A DNA stretch of 64,000 nucleotides, from the NCBI GenBank assembly GCA_014803855.1, contig JAAVAX010000006.1:108079-172078 (forward strand). Reading direction: 5' to 3'. Shown in pieces: positions 23,265 to 34,028 of the stretch. Source of the DNA: Mycoplasma sp. (lineage in GTDB: Bacteria > Bacillota_I > Bacilli_A > Mycoplasmatales > Metamycoplasmataceae). The notes under the pieces were generated by a model that made no database searches, was not told the DNA's origin, and was given only the letters and a program-made list of their open reading frames with translations. Positions within the stretch are counted from its first letter, which is position 1. Every line of letters starts with the position of its first letter. Both the position numbers and the translations under genes were made by a program.

Positions 23265-23951
23265 CTAAAAATGAAAATCTCCAATATCTATTAAAGTATA
23301 TTCCCCTTCATTTATTTTTAGATTTTCAATGTGTAAATTATTAATTCTAATTCTTTTTAAATTTACAACTGGATTATTAACAATATCAAACATTCTTTTT
23401 ATTTGATGATATTTACCTTCAATCAAGGTTATATTCAATTTATTGTTATCAATATTAGTTAATTTAAATGGTTTTAATTTTTTACCATCTAAAGTTATAT
23501 CTTGTTTTAAAACATTATGCATTTTGTCAGTAAAATCACTTTCTAGAGTAACTTCATATTCTTTTTCTACATTATATTTTGAACTTTTAATTTTATGTGT
23601 AAATTCCCCATCATTAGTTATAATAACTAACCCAGTAGTATCTTTATCTAGTCTTCCAACAATGTGCAAATCTTTTACATAACTTTCTTCAATTAAATGA
23701 AATATACTATCACCATCAATATCTAAATTAGAGCAAACATAGCCTTTTGGTTTGTTTAAAACGATAAATAAATTATTATGAATTAATATTTTTTCATTAT
23801 TAATATAAATTTCATCTTTATTTTCATCTACTTTAAATGATGGATTATTGATTATTTCATTATTTACTTTAACATTATTAGATTTAATAATTTTTGTAAT
23901 TTTTTTTCTAGAAAACGAAGTATTGTTGGATATTAATTTATCTAATCTCAT
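23265..23951 (-). CDS. RsuA/RluB-family rRNA pseudouridine synthase
   Basis: The 228-residue protein has an N-terminal S4 RNA-binding domain (MRLDKLISNNTSFSRKKITK) and a catalytic domain with IVLNKPKGYVCS and IVGRLDKDTTGLVIITNDG, in which the Asp of RLD is the catalytic residue. HQIKRMFD supplies the later conserved motif. Size and domain order match RsuA/RluB/RluE, which convert a single uridine in rRNA. The open frame extends further upstream, but the S4 domain begins exactly at ATG 23951, which I take as the start. It is 69 bp downstream of the HNH endonuclease gene. Confidence 0.9.
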   Translation of the reverse strand: MRLDKLISNNTSFSRKKITKIIKSNNVKVNNEIINNPSFKVDENKDEIYINNEKILIHNNLFIVLNKPKGYVCSNLDIDGDSIFHLIEESYVKDLHIVGRLDKDTTGLVIITNDGEFTHKIKSSKYNVEKEYEVTLESDFTDKMHNVLKQDITLDGKKLKPFKLTNIDNNKLNITLIEGKYHQIKRMFDIVNNPVVNLKRIRINNLHIENLKINEGEYTLIDIGDFHF

Positions 23952-24015
23952 ACATTTATTATATATAAACAATTTGCATATAAGAATGAAAATTATTTGA
24001 ACTAAAAAAGATAAA

Positions 24016-25617
24016 TTAATATCTATTAGAAACCAATCCATTAGGAAATAACCTGGTTTTAAAGTTAGGATCTTTACCATATCTTTGCACCATGCCATCA
24101 TAATAGGATTTAGTTTGTAATTTGCCACCACCTCTTATTAGATCATATTGTGGTAAGTTATATTTACCATAATAACCATTGTAATTATATCCACTTGAAT
24201 AAAATGCTTGTGCTCCACCAGTAGCTGCATTATTATCACTTGCAAAATGTATTCCCAATGCATATCCATTAGCATCTACAACTAAAGCTCCTGATGATCC
24301 TGGTCTCATATTCCCATTATTTGTTCCATACATTAAACCATATGAAGAAAATGAGGTAGTCTTTGTGTATGAATTTGGATTATTTGAATTATTATCAATT
24401 CACTCATATTCATAACCAAAACTAGGTAAGGTAATTAAACCATCAAATATTCCCTCAACATGAGTTCAATTATTGTAATTTCTAGAACCACTAAATCCAC
24501 TTCCCAAATAATTTTGTCCACTAGAATATAATTTTGAATTTACATTAATTGCAACATGTCTATAACCATCATCTTCAGGATAACCTATTTCATAAACTTC
24601 AGATGTTTTTAAACTAGGATTTTTAATTAAATCTTCTTCATGATATTTAAATTTATCTTCTTCTTTTCATTCAGCATAATTATTTGTTGCTTCTCTTGCT
24701 TGTTGTTCATTATCAAAAGTTAATTCAAATACACCAAAATCAGCATATTCTTCTTTATTTGAATATGAATTTGTTGAAAAATCACTTGGTGAAGTAGAAA
24801 GAAAATCATTTGCTGTAAATATAGTTTTTATAGGAGTCTTGTCTAAATAAAAACCTTCATAAATTTTTCAGTTTTGTCTATCTTCTTTGGATGGATCATA
24901 AAAATTTACTCTAGTTTCTGTTCATTCATGGCCATAAATGGTGTTTTTTTGTTCTCCTATTTTAGGGTCAGTTAATTTTCAAAACGAAATAGCCATTGTA
25001 TTATTTGCTCTATAACTATTATTTTTACTATCTCATTGACCAAATTTTTCTGGAAAATATGTATCATCTTTAACTCTTAAATCATCAAGTACATGAGCAT
25101 TAGTTCCAAAATATCATGTTAATGGATATGAACCATCATTGGTTAGTTTATAATCCAAAATTCAAGCAGTACCAGTTTTCTGCTCTATTTGTCCATTTCT
25201 AAAACTTATTGCAAAACATTGTTTAGCTAATTGAACATGATTGTTTGTTGTAATAAGATTTTCTTGAGCTCATTGATTAGGACCAGATGGAGTACCTAGG
25301 GTTGGAGTGTTATTAGAAGGGAATCCATTAGCTCTTAAAGTCACTAATTCTTGACTATCATTATAATGCGGATAATTAAAATGTAATTCTCTAGCATTAT
25401 TTACACTAATTTGATTTGCATCACTAGGATTTTTTGTTTTAAACTTTGATCAACCTTTTGGTATATTTGGATCTTCTGGTTCAATTGGAACTTCAGGTTC
25501 TATAGTAGGTGGTAGTGGTTTTTCTTCTTCGATTGGTGCTTTAGCTCCTACAGAGCAACTTGAAGCAAACAATATGCTAGTTAAAGGTAAATATCAAATT
25601 CTATGTATTTTTTTCAT
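24016..25617 (-). CDS. DUF31 (Mycoplasma Ig-protease-like) lipoprotein serine protease
   Basis: The 533-residue surface protein has a signal peptide with a lipobox at FASSC (Cys 21), then a Pro/Glu-rich linker (about residues 27-52). A trypsin-like domain has its triad visible in order: WYFGTNAHV (His 175), EYADFGVFEL (Asp 293) and RPGSSGALV (Ser 442). This pattern is the DUF31/MIP family. In M. mycoides, MIP cleaves antibodies held by its partner MIB. No MIB-like gene is recognised beside it; the divergent neighbour is a different surface protein. It could act on immunoglobulin or on another host or surface protein. A TATACT lies upstream. Confidence 0.85.
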
Positions 25618-25847
25618 ATACAAGTTAAAATTTTATCGCTAAAAGTATAAAATCTAATACCTAATAGTTAACAAACTACACTAATTAAATTACAAAAATG
25701 AATGGAAATGTTCACAGAAGTATAGCAAAAAGAAATTAATTTGTGCTTTATTCATAAATTTAAGTAATGTTTATATTTATATGTTGTATAATTTAATTTC
25801 TTATTTTTAGAAAATCATATAATAAAAAATACTTTAATGGAGGTAAT

Positions 25848-28196
25848 ATGAGTAAAAAAATATTAATACCATCTCTAATTGTTGGTAGTGCTGTAGCAGT
25901 AACACTTCTTTCTGTTGCTATAGGTACAAGATCAAATTTCCTAAATAATAATAATGTGGTTGATAAAGCTCCTACAACAGGAGGAAATAACAATATTGAT
26001 AATGTTGTTGCTAGTCCTAGTTTCCCTTCAAATGGAGATATTGTAGATAATGAAAATAAAGTTCCTACAATAGATGGAGATAATGATAGTAATAATGATA
26101 TTGTTGAAGAAATTAAACCTATTACACCTCCTTCAAATGGAAGTGAAGATGAATCTACAAATAATGGAAGCAATGACATAAGCAATATCCCTTCAATATA
26201 TTCAATTAGAAAATATTCATTACCTAACAAAAAAGCAATTAGTTCAGCAAAACCTATTTATGATTTAGATGATGCAATTGATTCAATTATTGATTACATT
26301 TATGATCAACAAATCAATAGTCAATATTACAATTCTTCTTTAAAAATTGAAAAGGCTATTAAGTATAATCAAGGGTCATTATTAATGTTTAATATTGATG
26401 TTAAAGATAAAAATATTAATTATTTAGATGCTATTATAAAAATATATTTTGGTGATCAATATAATTGAGATAATTTCCATTCATTCCTATTTAGTAATGG
26501 ATTAGATGACAATATATTTAATGATATTTCAAATTTTAAAATAGTATATAGTGCAACTAGAAATACTAATGATTATGGTGCTATTGAACTAAGTCCTACA
26601 AAAATAGTGATTGTTGATGGAATTGATAATGAATATGAAATTGAATTATTAACAGCTAAACAAAATAATGATGAATCAAATGATTTTACTTCATTTGTGT
26701 TACATTCAATTTGAAATGATAAAGAAATTCCAGGAACAATTGTTGATAAAGTTGATGGAATTCCTACTACATTAAATCTAGTATCTAATGATTTTAAAGC
26801 AAGTAATTTCTTTAATGAAGATGTAGACTCAATAGTAGATATGACTGATAAAGTTAAAAAAGAAGGAAAAAACTTTGTATTTAAAAACAAAGAAAAATTC
26901 TTCATTAATCATGAAATTCTTACTGATGTAGAACAAATTGAAAATATTGTTGTAGAACAAAACATTTTTGTTGGTGAAATAAACATTAAAGTAACTTGAA
27001 AAAATATTATTCAAACTACAACAATTAAATTAGTAGTAAGTCATTATAACCTTTTAAGATATTCATATTTACAAGATATACGTAATTGAACAGCTACAAC
27101 TAATGTATTTGAAGATATTGAGATAAAATACATTACCAGCAAACAAATAATGGACATTGTTTTAAATTTTTATAGAAAAAGTATTGGTAATTATGTAGAT
27201 ACAAATGAAAATAAAAATCAATCAATTACACCAGATAGTTTTGCTTTTGCAATATCTGATAATGAATTTATGACCCAGTTAAATCCTAATTCAAATCTGT
27301 CTAATGACAAAGTTCTATTGAATTTCTCTAAAGTATTTGGATGAAATGGAAAAGTTTGAAAAGGTACTATTTCACAATTTGGGACCTTCCCAAACATTGA
27401 ATCAATAAGAAATATAACAAATTATTTTAGATTCACTATTGAAGAAACTAATTATGGAAATTCAAGTATAAAAATAAGAATTATTCCTACTAAAGTTATT
27501 GTAAATTTTGATAACAATAATCCAGATATTACATGATATTATCCTGAAGTATTACAAAATCAAAAATCATTTGTTGTTACTTATTCAATTATCACTGGTA
27601 ATCAAATATTAGATGAAAACTTATTAGGAAATATCAGAACATTTGGTACTGCATCTAATGAAGCTGTTATTCTTGATCAAAATAAAACTTCAATGGGTAG
27701 TTTAACAGACTTAGTTGCTGAATACATTTACCAAAGACAATATTTAGATTTTGGATTTTATCCTAGAGATACTATGTTTAAGGCAGTTAATAATTCTGAT
27801 ACAAACAATAAGTTATATGCTTTATTAGACTTTAAATCATATAGTTATGATTATGTAAATTCACTATTCAAAAGATATTGAATGTGAGGAACATATGATT
27901 TATGAAAGAAAACTGTTATTGCATTAGGTAATAAATGAATAGGTAATAAAATTGACTATATTTCTACCATTCAAATTGAATATGAAGTAGAGCAAGTTTC
28001 ATATCCAATTAACACCTTTATTAAATGTAAAGTAAAACCAACTAGAGTAAGTATTTCATATTCAAATGGATATTCAAGTGATAGTTGAAATTTCACTGGT
28101 TCATTCCAAGAACAAAAATCATTTAATGTCTTAATGAAAAAAACAGCTGGTCCTTTCCAATCAAATGCCCTACCAGGTACAATAATTAAAATTTAA
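25848..28196 (+). CDS. Large membrane-anchored surface protein, function unknown
   Basis: The 782-residue protein begins with a short basic start and a hydrophobic segment (ILIPSLIVGSAVAVTLLSVA) without a lipobox Cys, so it is either membrane-anchored or cleaved and secreted. Residues about 35-115 are a low-complexity Asn/Asp/Pro/Thr linker. The rest is ordered, with repeated blocks around an 'ISYSNG/IVNFDNNN/IVDGIDNE' pattern that look like tandem diverged beta-rich domains. A strong Shine-Dalgarno sequence (TGGAGGTAAT) precedes ATG, and TATAAT elements lie at 25787-25792 and nearby. It is divergent from the DUF31 protease gene and ends before a clear terminator. No function is assigned. Confidence 0.75.
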
Positions 28197-28209
28197 TATA
28201 AATAATCAA

Positions 28210-28239
28210 AAGTCATCCATGTATTTAGGATGATTTTTT
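28210..28239 (+). terminator. Rho-independent terminator
   Basis: TCATCC (28213-28218) pairs with GGATGA (28228-28233) across a 9-nt loop, followed by a run of six T. It lies 14 bp after the stop of the 782-residue surface protein gene, and the stem extends with A-T and G-U pairs. Confidence 0.8.
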
Positions 28240-28277
28240 AATTCTATTTTTAGAATAGATAATAAATGATGCTTAAA

Positions 28278-29414
28278 TTATTTTTTTCTTAAATATTCTA
28301 AAAAATATTTTTTGGTGTTAATATGCAATTTGCTCATATCTAAATAGTTGGTTTTTAAAATTTTATTAGTTGCTGCAGAAACAATATTACCTTGTTTGTC
28401 AAATTTGATATTTCCTTTGTCAAATGACCTATGCTCATTAGGATAAATTCTTAAACAATTATAAGGATCAATAGCTTTCATAATATTTTTAATATTATTA
28501 GAACTTGTTAATTCTGAAAATGAAATAATGTGGGCATTTTCAATTTCACCTATAAACTTTTCAGAAACAAAAGAATATTCTATCTTTTTCATTCTTAGAC
28601 ATTTTTCAATATTACTAGTATAGAAACTTCTTAATTTTTGTTTAAATTTTTTATCACCTATATTACCATCTAGTTTTTTATTTATATAGCTATAAATAAA
28701 TAATTCTTGATTTTCTTTAGAATCTCTATATTTTTTTAATTGGTCTTTTGTATCATCCTTTTTCTCTATTTTTATATCTCAAAATTTGTCTTGATTATAA
28801 AAAATAAATGTATTTTCAAAATCTTTTATTAAATTGTGTTTGATAAAACTGTTTAGATTATACTCTTTAAATTCCTTGTATTTGTTTTTTAATTCTTGAA
28901 TTTGTATTTTATTTTTTTCTTTTGATTCATAGTTTTTTAAGACATTAGCAAAATTGCATTTAAAAAGATTATCATCAGGTTCAATACATAAAATAGGTGT
29001 AGATTTATGAAATGTTTCTGCTCCAGAAGGATTAGAACCACTCAGGCAAGCAAACATAGATCTTATTGTAATTTTCATAGATTTAAATTGATTATTAATT
29101 TCTACAATTTGAAAATTATTGAGTTCTTTATAAATTGTAGACTCTATAGATATAGGATTTATGGTGTAATACCTATCCAAAAAATTGTCTCTAAAATTTT
29201 TAAATGTTTTATTTTTATAATAATTAGTTTTTAACATAGATTTATCTGTAAGCCTATAGTTAGCTTCCTTAAGTTCTATATATTCATCAATATAAACATT
29301 ATTTTCTAAATCAAAAACATAAAATGCATTCCCCCTAATTTTTAATCCACTTTTCTCATTAGATCAAATATATTTTTTTGTAGCAAATGGTATTTTTAAG
29401 ATAGCATATTTCAT
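28278..29414 (-). CDS. Candidate HNH restriction endonuclease (R-M system 2)
   Basis: The 378-residue protein has an HNH-like C-terminal region: ENAHIISFSEL (first His), DPYNCLRIYPNEHRSFD (central Asn and final His) and a beta strand GNIKFD, near residues 290-340. The N-terminal part includes a conserved-looking ACLSGSNPSGAETFHKSTP stretch, and I recognise no further family. It starts two bases after the stop of the C5 methyltransferase gene (TAATTATG), with no ribosome-binding site of its own. Its translation therefore probably depends on ribosomes finishing the methyltransferase, so the methyltransferase frame decides whether both are made. It is called an endonuclease from the HNH motif plus position. 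Confidence 0.7.
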
Positions 29415-29416
29415 AA

Positions 29417-30602
29417 TTAAAATTTCAAACTTTCAAATATTTTTTCTAATACATTAACCACTATAGAATTACCTGCTAAATATATAATTTTTGTTTCATT
29501 TAAATTAGTTCTTTTTATTTTTAAATAATCATCAGAAGTGAAACCCATATATTTAATAGCTTCTTCAGGAGATAATTTTCTAATTTTATTTTTATCTAAA
29601 ATTTTGATTCTACTATTTGCACCAGATGCTGTCAAAGTGGGTCCAGTAAAATTGGGATCATAAATATATGTTTCAGAAGAAAAATTAGTATATCCTATTA
29701 ATTCGGATTTATTAATGTTGGATTTTGTTAATTTAAATTCTGTTCTATTATATTTTTCTAAATTAGTTAAATATAGTGAATTAGAAACATTCTTGTCTAA
29801 AATATCACTCAACTTCTTTTTCTCTTTTAAATTTATTTTTTCAAAATCACAAAATTGAAAATTAGTTTTTTTCTTTCAATCTTTTCTTACAGATAATCCA
29901 TATGCTCTTTCTCTATTTTGTGGAGAATGAAAATTAGAAGAGTTTAAATAATATATTTTTGTTTCATAGCCTAATTCATCTAATGTTCTAATTCATTTAT
30001 TTAAACTAGAAATATTTCTATAATTTCCAATTTGTTTAACATTTTCTAACAACAAATATTTAGGCATCTCCCTATTTTTTCAATTATTATGCATTTCCTT
30101 TAAGATTCTTTCTACTTGTCATAATAAACTACTTCTAGTACCTGAACCTTTTTGCATTCCTTTTTGCTTACCTTGATTAGACAAGTCTTGACAAGGAAAA
30201 GAATAAGTAAAAATATCAATATTTTTTGGAATATCTTTATAAGAAGTGTCATTTATATCAAATGTATTGTGAAATTCATTAACGGATGTAATCAAATAAT
30301 CAAAATATTGATCAATTATTTTTGATTTTTGACTTTTACTAATTGGTTTTTTAGAATCCAAACTCAGTGATATGTCTTTGAGCCTCTCTCTCTCTCTCTC
30401 TCTCTCTCTCTACATTTATTGAATTATCCTTTGTTTTTTGTGAATACAATTCTACATAAGAACAAATTGCAGGAATAAATCATTCTATAATTCCCACACA
30501 ATTAACTTCTCAATTCATTTTATTTCCTATATTTTTAAGAGCTTTGTATTGAGAACCGATTCCAGCAAAAGCTTCAAATAATTTAATTTCTTTTTTATTC
30601 AT
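29417..30602 (-). CDS. Phase-variable C5 DNA methyltransferase, OFF in this sequence (R-M system 2)
   Basis: The frame from ATG 30602 encodes KLFEAFAGIGSQYKAL (motif I), then enters an (AG)14 tract and shifts out of phase. It stops at TAA 30351-30353 after 83 residues. The remaining frame, open from the tract to TAA 29417, holds IFTYSFPCQDLSNQGKQKGM (motif IV with catalytic Cys), LLLENVKQIG (motif VI) and SPQNRERAYGL (motif VIII). It also has the motif IX/X region (LSPEEAIKYMGF, YLAGNSIV). Total length is 1186 nt, one more than a multiple of three; 12 or 15 repeat units would restore a frame (about 395 residues for 15). No other defect is seen. This has the form of a slipped-strand phase-variable gene rather than a decayed one. 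Confidence 0.85.
30384..30411. repeat. (CT)14 simple sequence repeat inside the C5 methyltransferase gene
   Basis: There are 28 uninterrupted bases of CT (AG on the coding strand), between motif I and motif IV of the methyltransferase. When read in frame the tract encodes alternating Glu and Arg. Because the unit is 2 nt, slippage changes the reading frame; 14 units leave the gene off. Confidence 0.95.
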
Positions 30603-30666
30603 TTTATTTATTGTAACGTGAAAATGTTGCTTAAAAATATTTGAATAAAATATAAAATAATTGATT

Positions 30667-31491
30667 ATGTTTAAGATTTTGTATAAAAAACCTAATGAAA
30701 GCTCATTTCAAGCAATATCTAGATTTAGATATGAAAATAAAATACAAAAAATAGGTCATACTGGCACATTAGATCCTTTAGCTCAAGGTCTTCTTTTAGT
30801 AGCAATAGATGAATATACAAAATTAATTCCATATATTTACAATAAAGATAAAGAATATAAGGTAATTTGTAAATTAGGATATGTATCAAAAACATATGAT
30901 GAGGAGGGTCCAATTGAACACATTAGTGATTATGTGCCAACTAATGAAAATATCAACAGTGTAATAAATACATTTATTGGACAAATTGAACAAATACCTC
31001 CAATCTATAGTGCAAAAAAAGTAAATGGTAAAAGAAGTTATGAGTTAGCTAGAAAAAATAAAACAATTGAATTACAGCCTATAAAAGTACAAATTCATTC
31101 AATTAGTAAAATCAAATACAAATATCCCTACCTAGAATTTGTTGTTTCTGTTTCTAATGGAACATACATTAGATCTCTTATTAATGATATAGGACAAAAA
31201 TTAGGCACAGGAGCTTACATTACTTATTTAGAGAGAACTATGGTTAATGGTTTAAGAGAAAATGATGAAATTAATTTACAAAAATTATTAAATATGAATA
31301 CAATTAACATTGATGATAATGAAACATTAAAAAAATTATTCAATGGAATAAAATTGAGTTTTAATGTCAAAGATGCTTCTTATTTGTTAGAATATAAAAA
31401 TACAATAATTGGTATTATTGTAATTAATAATAAAAGTATATATAAAATAAACTTATTTGGAAAAGTAATTAAAAACATATTAGAGGAATAA
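30667..31491 (+). CDS. truB: tRNA pseudouridine-55 synthase
   Basis: The 274-residue protein converts U55 to pseudouridine in the T-loop of tRNAs. KIGHTGTLDPLAQGLLLVAI contains the catalytic Asp in the GTLDP motif, and YKVICKLGYVSKTYDEEG carries the YxxxxxLGxxTxTxDxxG-like motif. SNGTYIRSLINDIG is the third TruB motif. The start chosen is ATG 30667; a TTG two codons upstream is possible. Length is short-normal, lacking a distinct C-terminal PUA-like extension. A TATAAAAT lies close upstream. Five bases separate it from the HAD gene. Confidence 0.95.
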   Translation: MFKILYKKPNESSFQAISRFRYENKIQKIGHTGTLDPLAQGLLLVAIDEYTKLIPYIYNKDKEYKVICKLGYVSKTYDEEGPIEHISDYVPTNENINSVINTFIGQIEQIPPIYSAKKVNGKRSYELARKNKTIELQPIKVQIHSISKIKYKYPYLEFVVSVSNGTYIRSLINDIGQKLGTGAYITYLERTMVNGLRENDEINLQKLLNMNTINIDDNETLKKLFNGIKLSFNVKDASYLLEYKNTIIGIIVINNKSIYKINLFGKVIKNILEE

Positions 31492-31495
31492 TAAC

Positions 31496-32311
31496 ATGTA
31501 TAAAATGATAGCTTTTGATATTGATGGTACATTGGTGCCACACCTAACAAATGAATTCTCAAGCGAGATTAATGATATGTTTAAAGAACTAAAATCTAAG
31601 GGATTTATAGTTACTTTGGCAACTGGTAGAGATTGAGTCTCAATTGCTCAACTATACAAAAACCCAAATATTGATTACTATATAGGTGCTAATGGATCAT
31701 TTATCTATGATATTAAAAATCAAAAATTTATTTTTAATTCATACATTGATTGAAATGAATTTGAAAAATATAATAAAGAAATAATTGAAGTGCATAAATC
31801 ATCAATTAAAAGTGTTATTTTATCTGACATTAATAATGTGTTTGTTCTAGAAGTAGTAAATAGAAATAAACCATGATTTTGAAATGCATTTAGACACAAA
31901 TTTGAAGAATATGAAAATGCTGAAAATAAATTAGATAGAAATAATTTTCATTTATTAACAATTGAACACAAATATAATTCTGATATTCTAGAAATATCAA
32001 GAAAATTCTTTGAAAAAAATAATACGAAAATGCATATACAAGCATATTGACCAAAAGGTTTCTTTGTTGCAAATAAAGGAGTAACCAAAGCTCATTCTAT
32101 TAAAAAATTGTGTGATTATTTATCAATAGACATTAAAGAAGTTATTGCATTTGGTGATGGAGAAAATGATATGGAAATGATTAAAGAAGTGGGTTTAGGT
32201 GTTGCAATGGGTAATTCAATTGATACACTAAAAGAACTTGCTGATGATGTAACTATTGATGTTTCTGAATATGGAACAAAATTTTACTTAAAGAAAATTG
32301 GTATTATCTAA
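31496..32311 (+). CDS. Cof-type HAD-superfamily phosphatase
   Basis: The 271-residue protein starts with IAFDIDGTLVP (motif I with nucleophile Asp). It then has TLATGRDW (motif II Thr), a long substrate-specificity insert of the Cof type, KGVTKAHSIK (motif III Lys) and VIAFGDGENDMEMI (motif IV). Such IIB HAD enzymes dephosphorylate sugar phosphates and flavin or pyridoxal phosphates. Placement between truB and ribF and the 4-base spacing suggest one transcript. The specific substrate is not visible. Confidence 0.88.
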
Positions 32312-32320
32312 ATAATTTAT

Positions 32321-33166
32321 ATGAATGTTTATAAATTCAATATTAAAAATGATATAAAAGATTCTAATTATTTTAAAAATGGTTCATTCTTATTATTAGG
32401 AAAATTTGAAGTTTTTCATAAAGGGCATGAAGAACTTTTAAAATGGGCTATAGAAAATAAAAAAAATGAAAAATTAGGTATTTTACTAATAGAAAAAAGT
32501 GAAAATAATATTCAATCACTTGAAAATAAATTAAATAATCTATCTAAATTAAAATTTGACTTTGTCATTGTTGCTGATTTTAACTTTGAATTTAAATCTA
32601 TTGATGGCTCAGATTTCATTAAATATTTAGATCATAATTTTAATATTAAACAATACATTGTGGGGCAAGATTTTAGATTTGGAAAAGATAGAAAATATCA
32701 AGCAACAGATATTCATAAAATATCAAATGCAAGTGTTGAAATTATTTCTATTATTAAAAATGCCAACATCAAAATATCATCTAGTTCAATTAAGGAAATG
32801 CATGAATTAGGTGAATATAATCACATCAAATATCTATTAACTAATCCCCTTATATTTGATATTAAAATTAGTAATAAAATACTCAAATGAAATGAAGAAA
32901 ACATAAACCCACCACATTATGGTAATTACTATTTCAAAATATTAATTGATGATTTTTGATATTGTGGAATAATTAGGTTCTCTATTGATAAGAGTATTTA
33001 TTATGAATTACTTAATTTTCCAATGGAAAACAATATTTTTGATCAAAAAAGTAAAATTCAAATTCTAGATATAGAAAGAATAATAATCAATAATAGATTT
33101 GATGATATCAATGAAAATGACCTAATTAAAACTAAAGAGTTTTTTAAATTACATTACAAAAAATAA
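32321..33166 (+). CDS. ribF: FAD synthetase-like protein (RibF family, kinase domain not evident)
   Basis: The 281-residue protein matches the N-terminal nucleotidyltransferase half of RibF: LLLGKFEVFHKGHEELLKW (the GxFDxxHxGH HIGH-like motif), YIVGQDFRFGKDR and KISSSSIKEM (SSSSIR motif). The second half, about residues 185-281, has no recognisable riboflavin kinase signature (the GxGRGxxLGxPTAN motif), although its size could hold a diverged or rebuilt domain. In classical bifunctional RibF, the N-terminal half adenylylates FMN and the C-terminal half phosphorylates riboflavin. It follows the HAD gene by 9 bp. RibF-family membership is clear; bifunctionality is not. Confidence 0.72.
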
Positions 33167-33171
33167 CTGAC

Positions 33172-33206
33172 AATTAGTGATATTAAAAAATTATCATTAA
33201 CTAATT
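33172..33206. terminator. Imperfect hairpin between convergent ribF-like and membrane protein genes
   Basis: AATTAGTGATA (33172-33182) pairs with TATCA and CTAATT (33192-33206) if a 4-base TTAA bulge is allowed. The loop is A-rich. It spans the stop of the convergent minus-strand gene and may terminate both directions. Weak evidence: no long T-run. Confidence 0.35.
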
Positions 33207-34028
33207 TACATTAGATATATTTTCATAAATTAAAATTAATTTTTCTACATCCTTATTAACAAATTCTTTATTCTTATTACTTAAAATAAAGAAAGAATTA
33301 TTACAAAATCTTAATGAATAAATTTTAGAATCATATTTAAACAAAAAATAAGAATCTTTTAATAATCTAAATTTTTGATTTTTATGTATAAACAGTCCAT
33401 AAAATTCTATGTTGTTTTTTAAAGAAATGTTTTCTCCTGCTTGTCAAAAATAATTTGATATTAAATTATCATGTGCTAATTGCTCATCAATAATTTTTAC
33501 GCTTCATTCACTTGAATCATAAAAATCTCAATGTTTGTTAATCATATGTAAAGATCACACAAAATTCATTAAATATAATTGACTAAATATGTAAAAAATT
33601 GAAAATATAAAAGAAAGAAACAAAAATTGTTTAGAAAAAGAATAATAGAAAATTGATGCTGGGAAAACAATCACAAAAATCATCAACATTATTGAGATTA
33701 ATGAAAATAAACCATATAATGAGTTATTAAATTTTTTTTTATGAAAATATAAAAAATATATAATCCAGGTAATAAGAATATTAAGGATACCAAGAATTGT
33801 TTTAACATAAACTTCAGGAGAATCATTATCAAAGTCTAATTCTGGATTATTTATGTTTAAATAGAAAACTAAGTTATATATTGTCAAATATGCTAAAAGA
33901 AAAACAACATAAATTAACATACTTATGAAAAATTGTTTTCTAAAATTTTTAATATCTTGACCTCAATAAGCACAAAAATATTCTCTAGTACATGTTATTG
34001 ATAATATTGGATTTTTATTTTTCAACAT
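33201..34028 (-). CDS. Membrane protein of unknown function
   Basis: The 275-residue protein has a short cytosolic start with CTREYFCAYWG, then about four hydrophobic segments (around residues 35-60, 75-100, 105-130 and 135-160). A hydrophilic C-terminal third follows, with motifs like LFIHKNQKFRLLKD. No transporter or enzyme motif is recognised. ATG 34028 lies within the last codons of the upstream secreted-protein gene (14-base overlap), so the two are co-translated. A conserved partnership with that gene is possible, but the other gene is frameshifted here. Confidence 0.7.

Noticed and set aside
30384-30411. CT tract as a pure assembly artefact with an intact gene
   Set aside because: Length errors are possible at such tracts, but the surrounding motifs, the one-base frame offset and the tight nuclease junction fit a genuine phase-variable gene; resequencing is the test.
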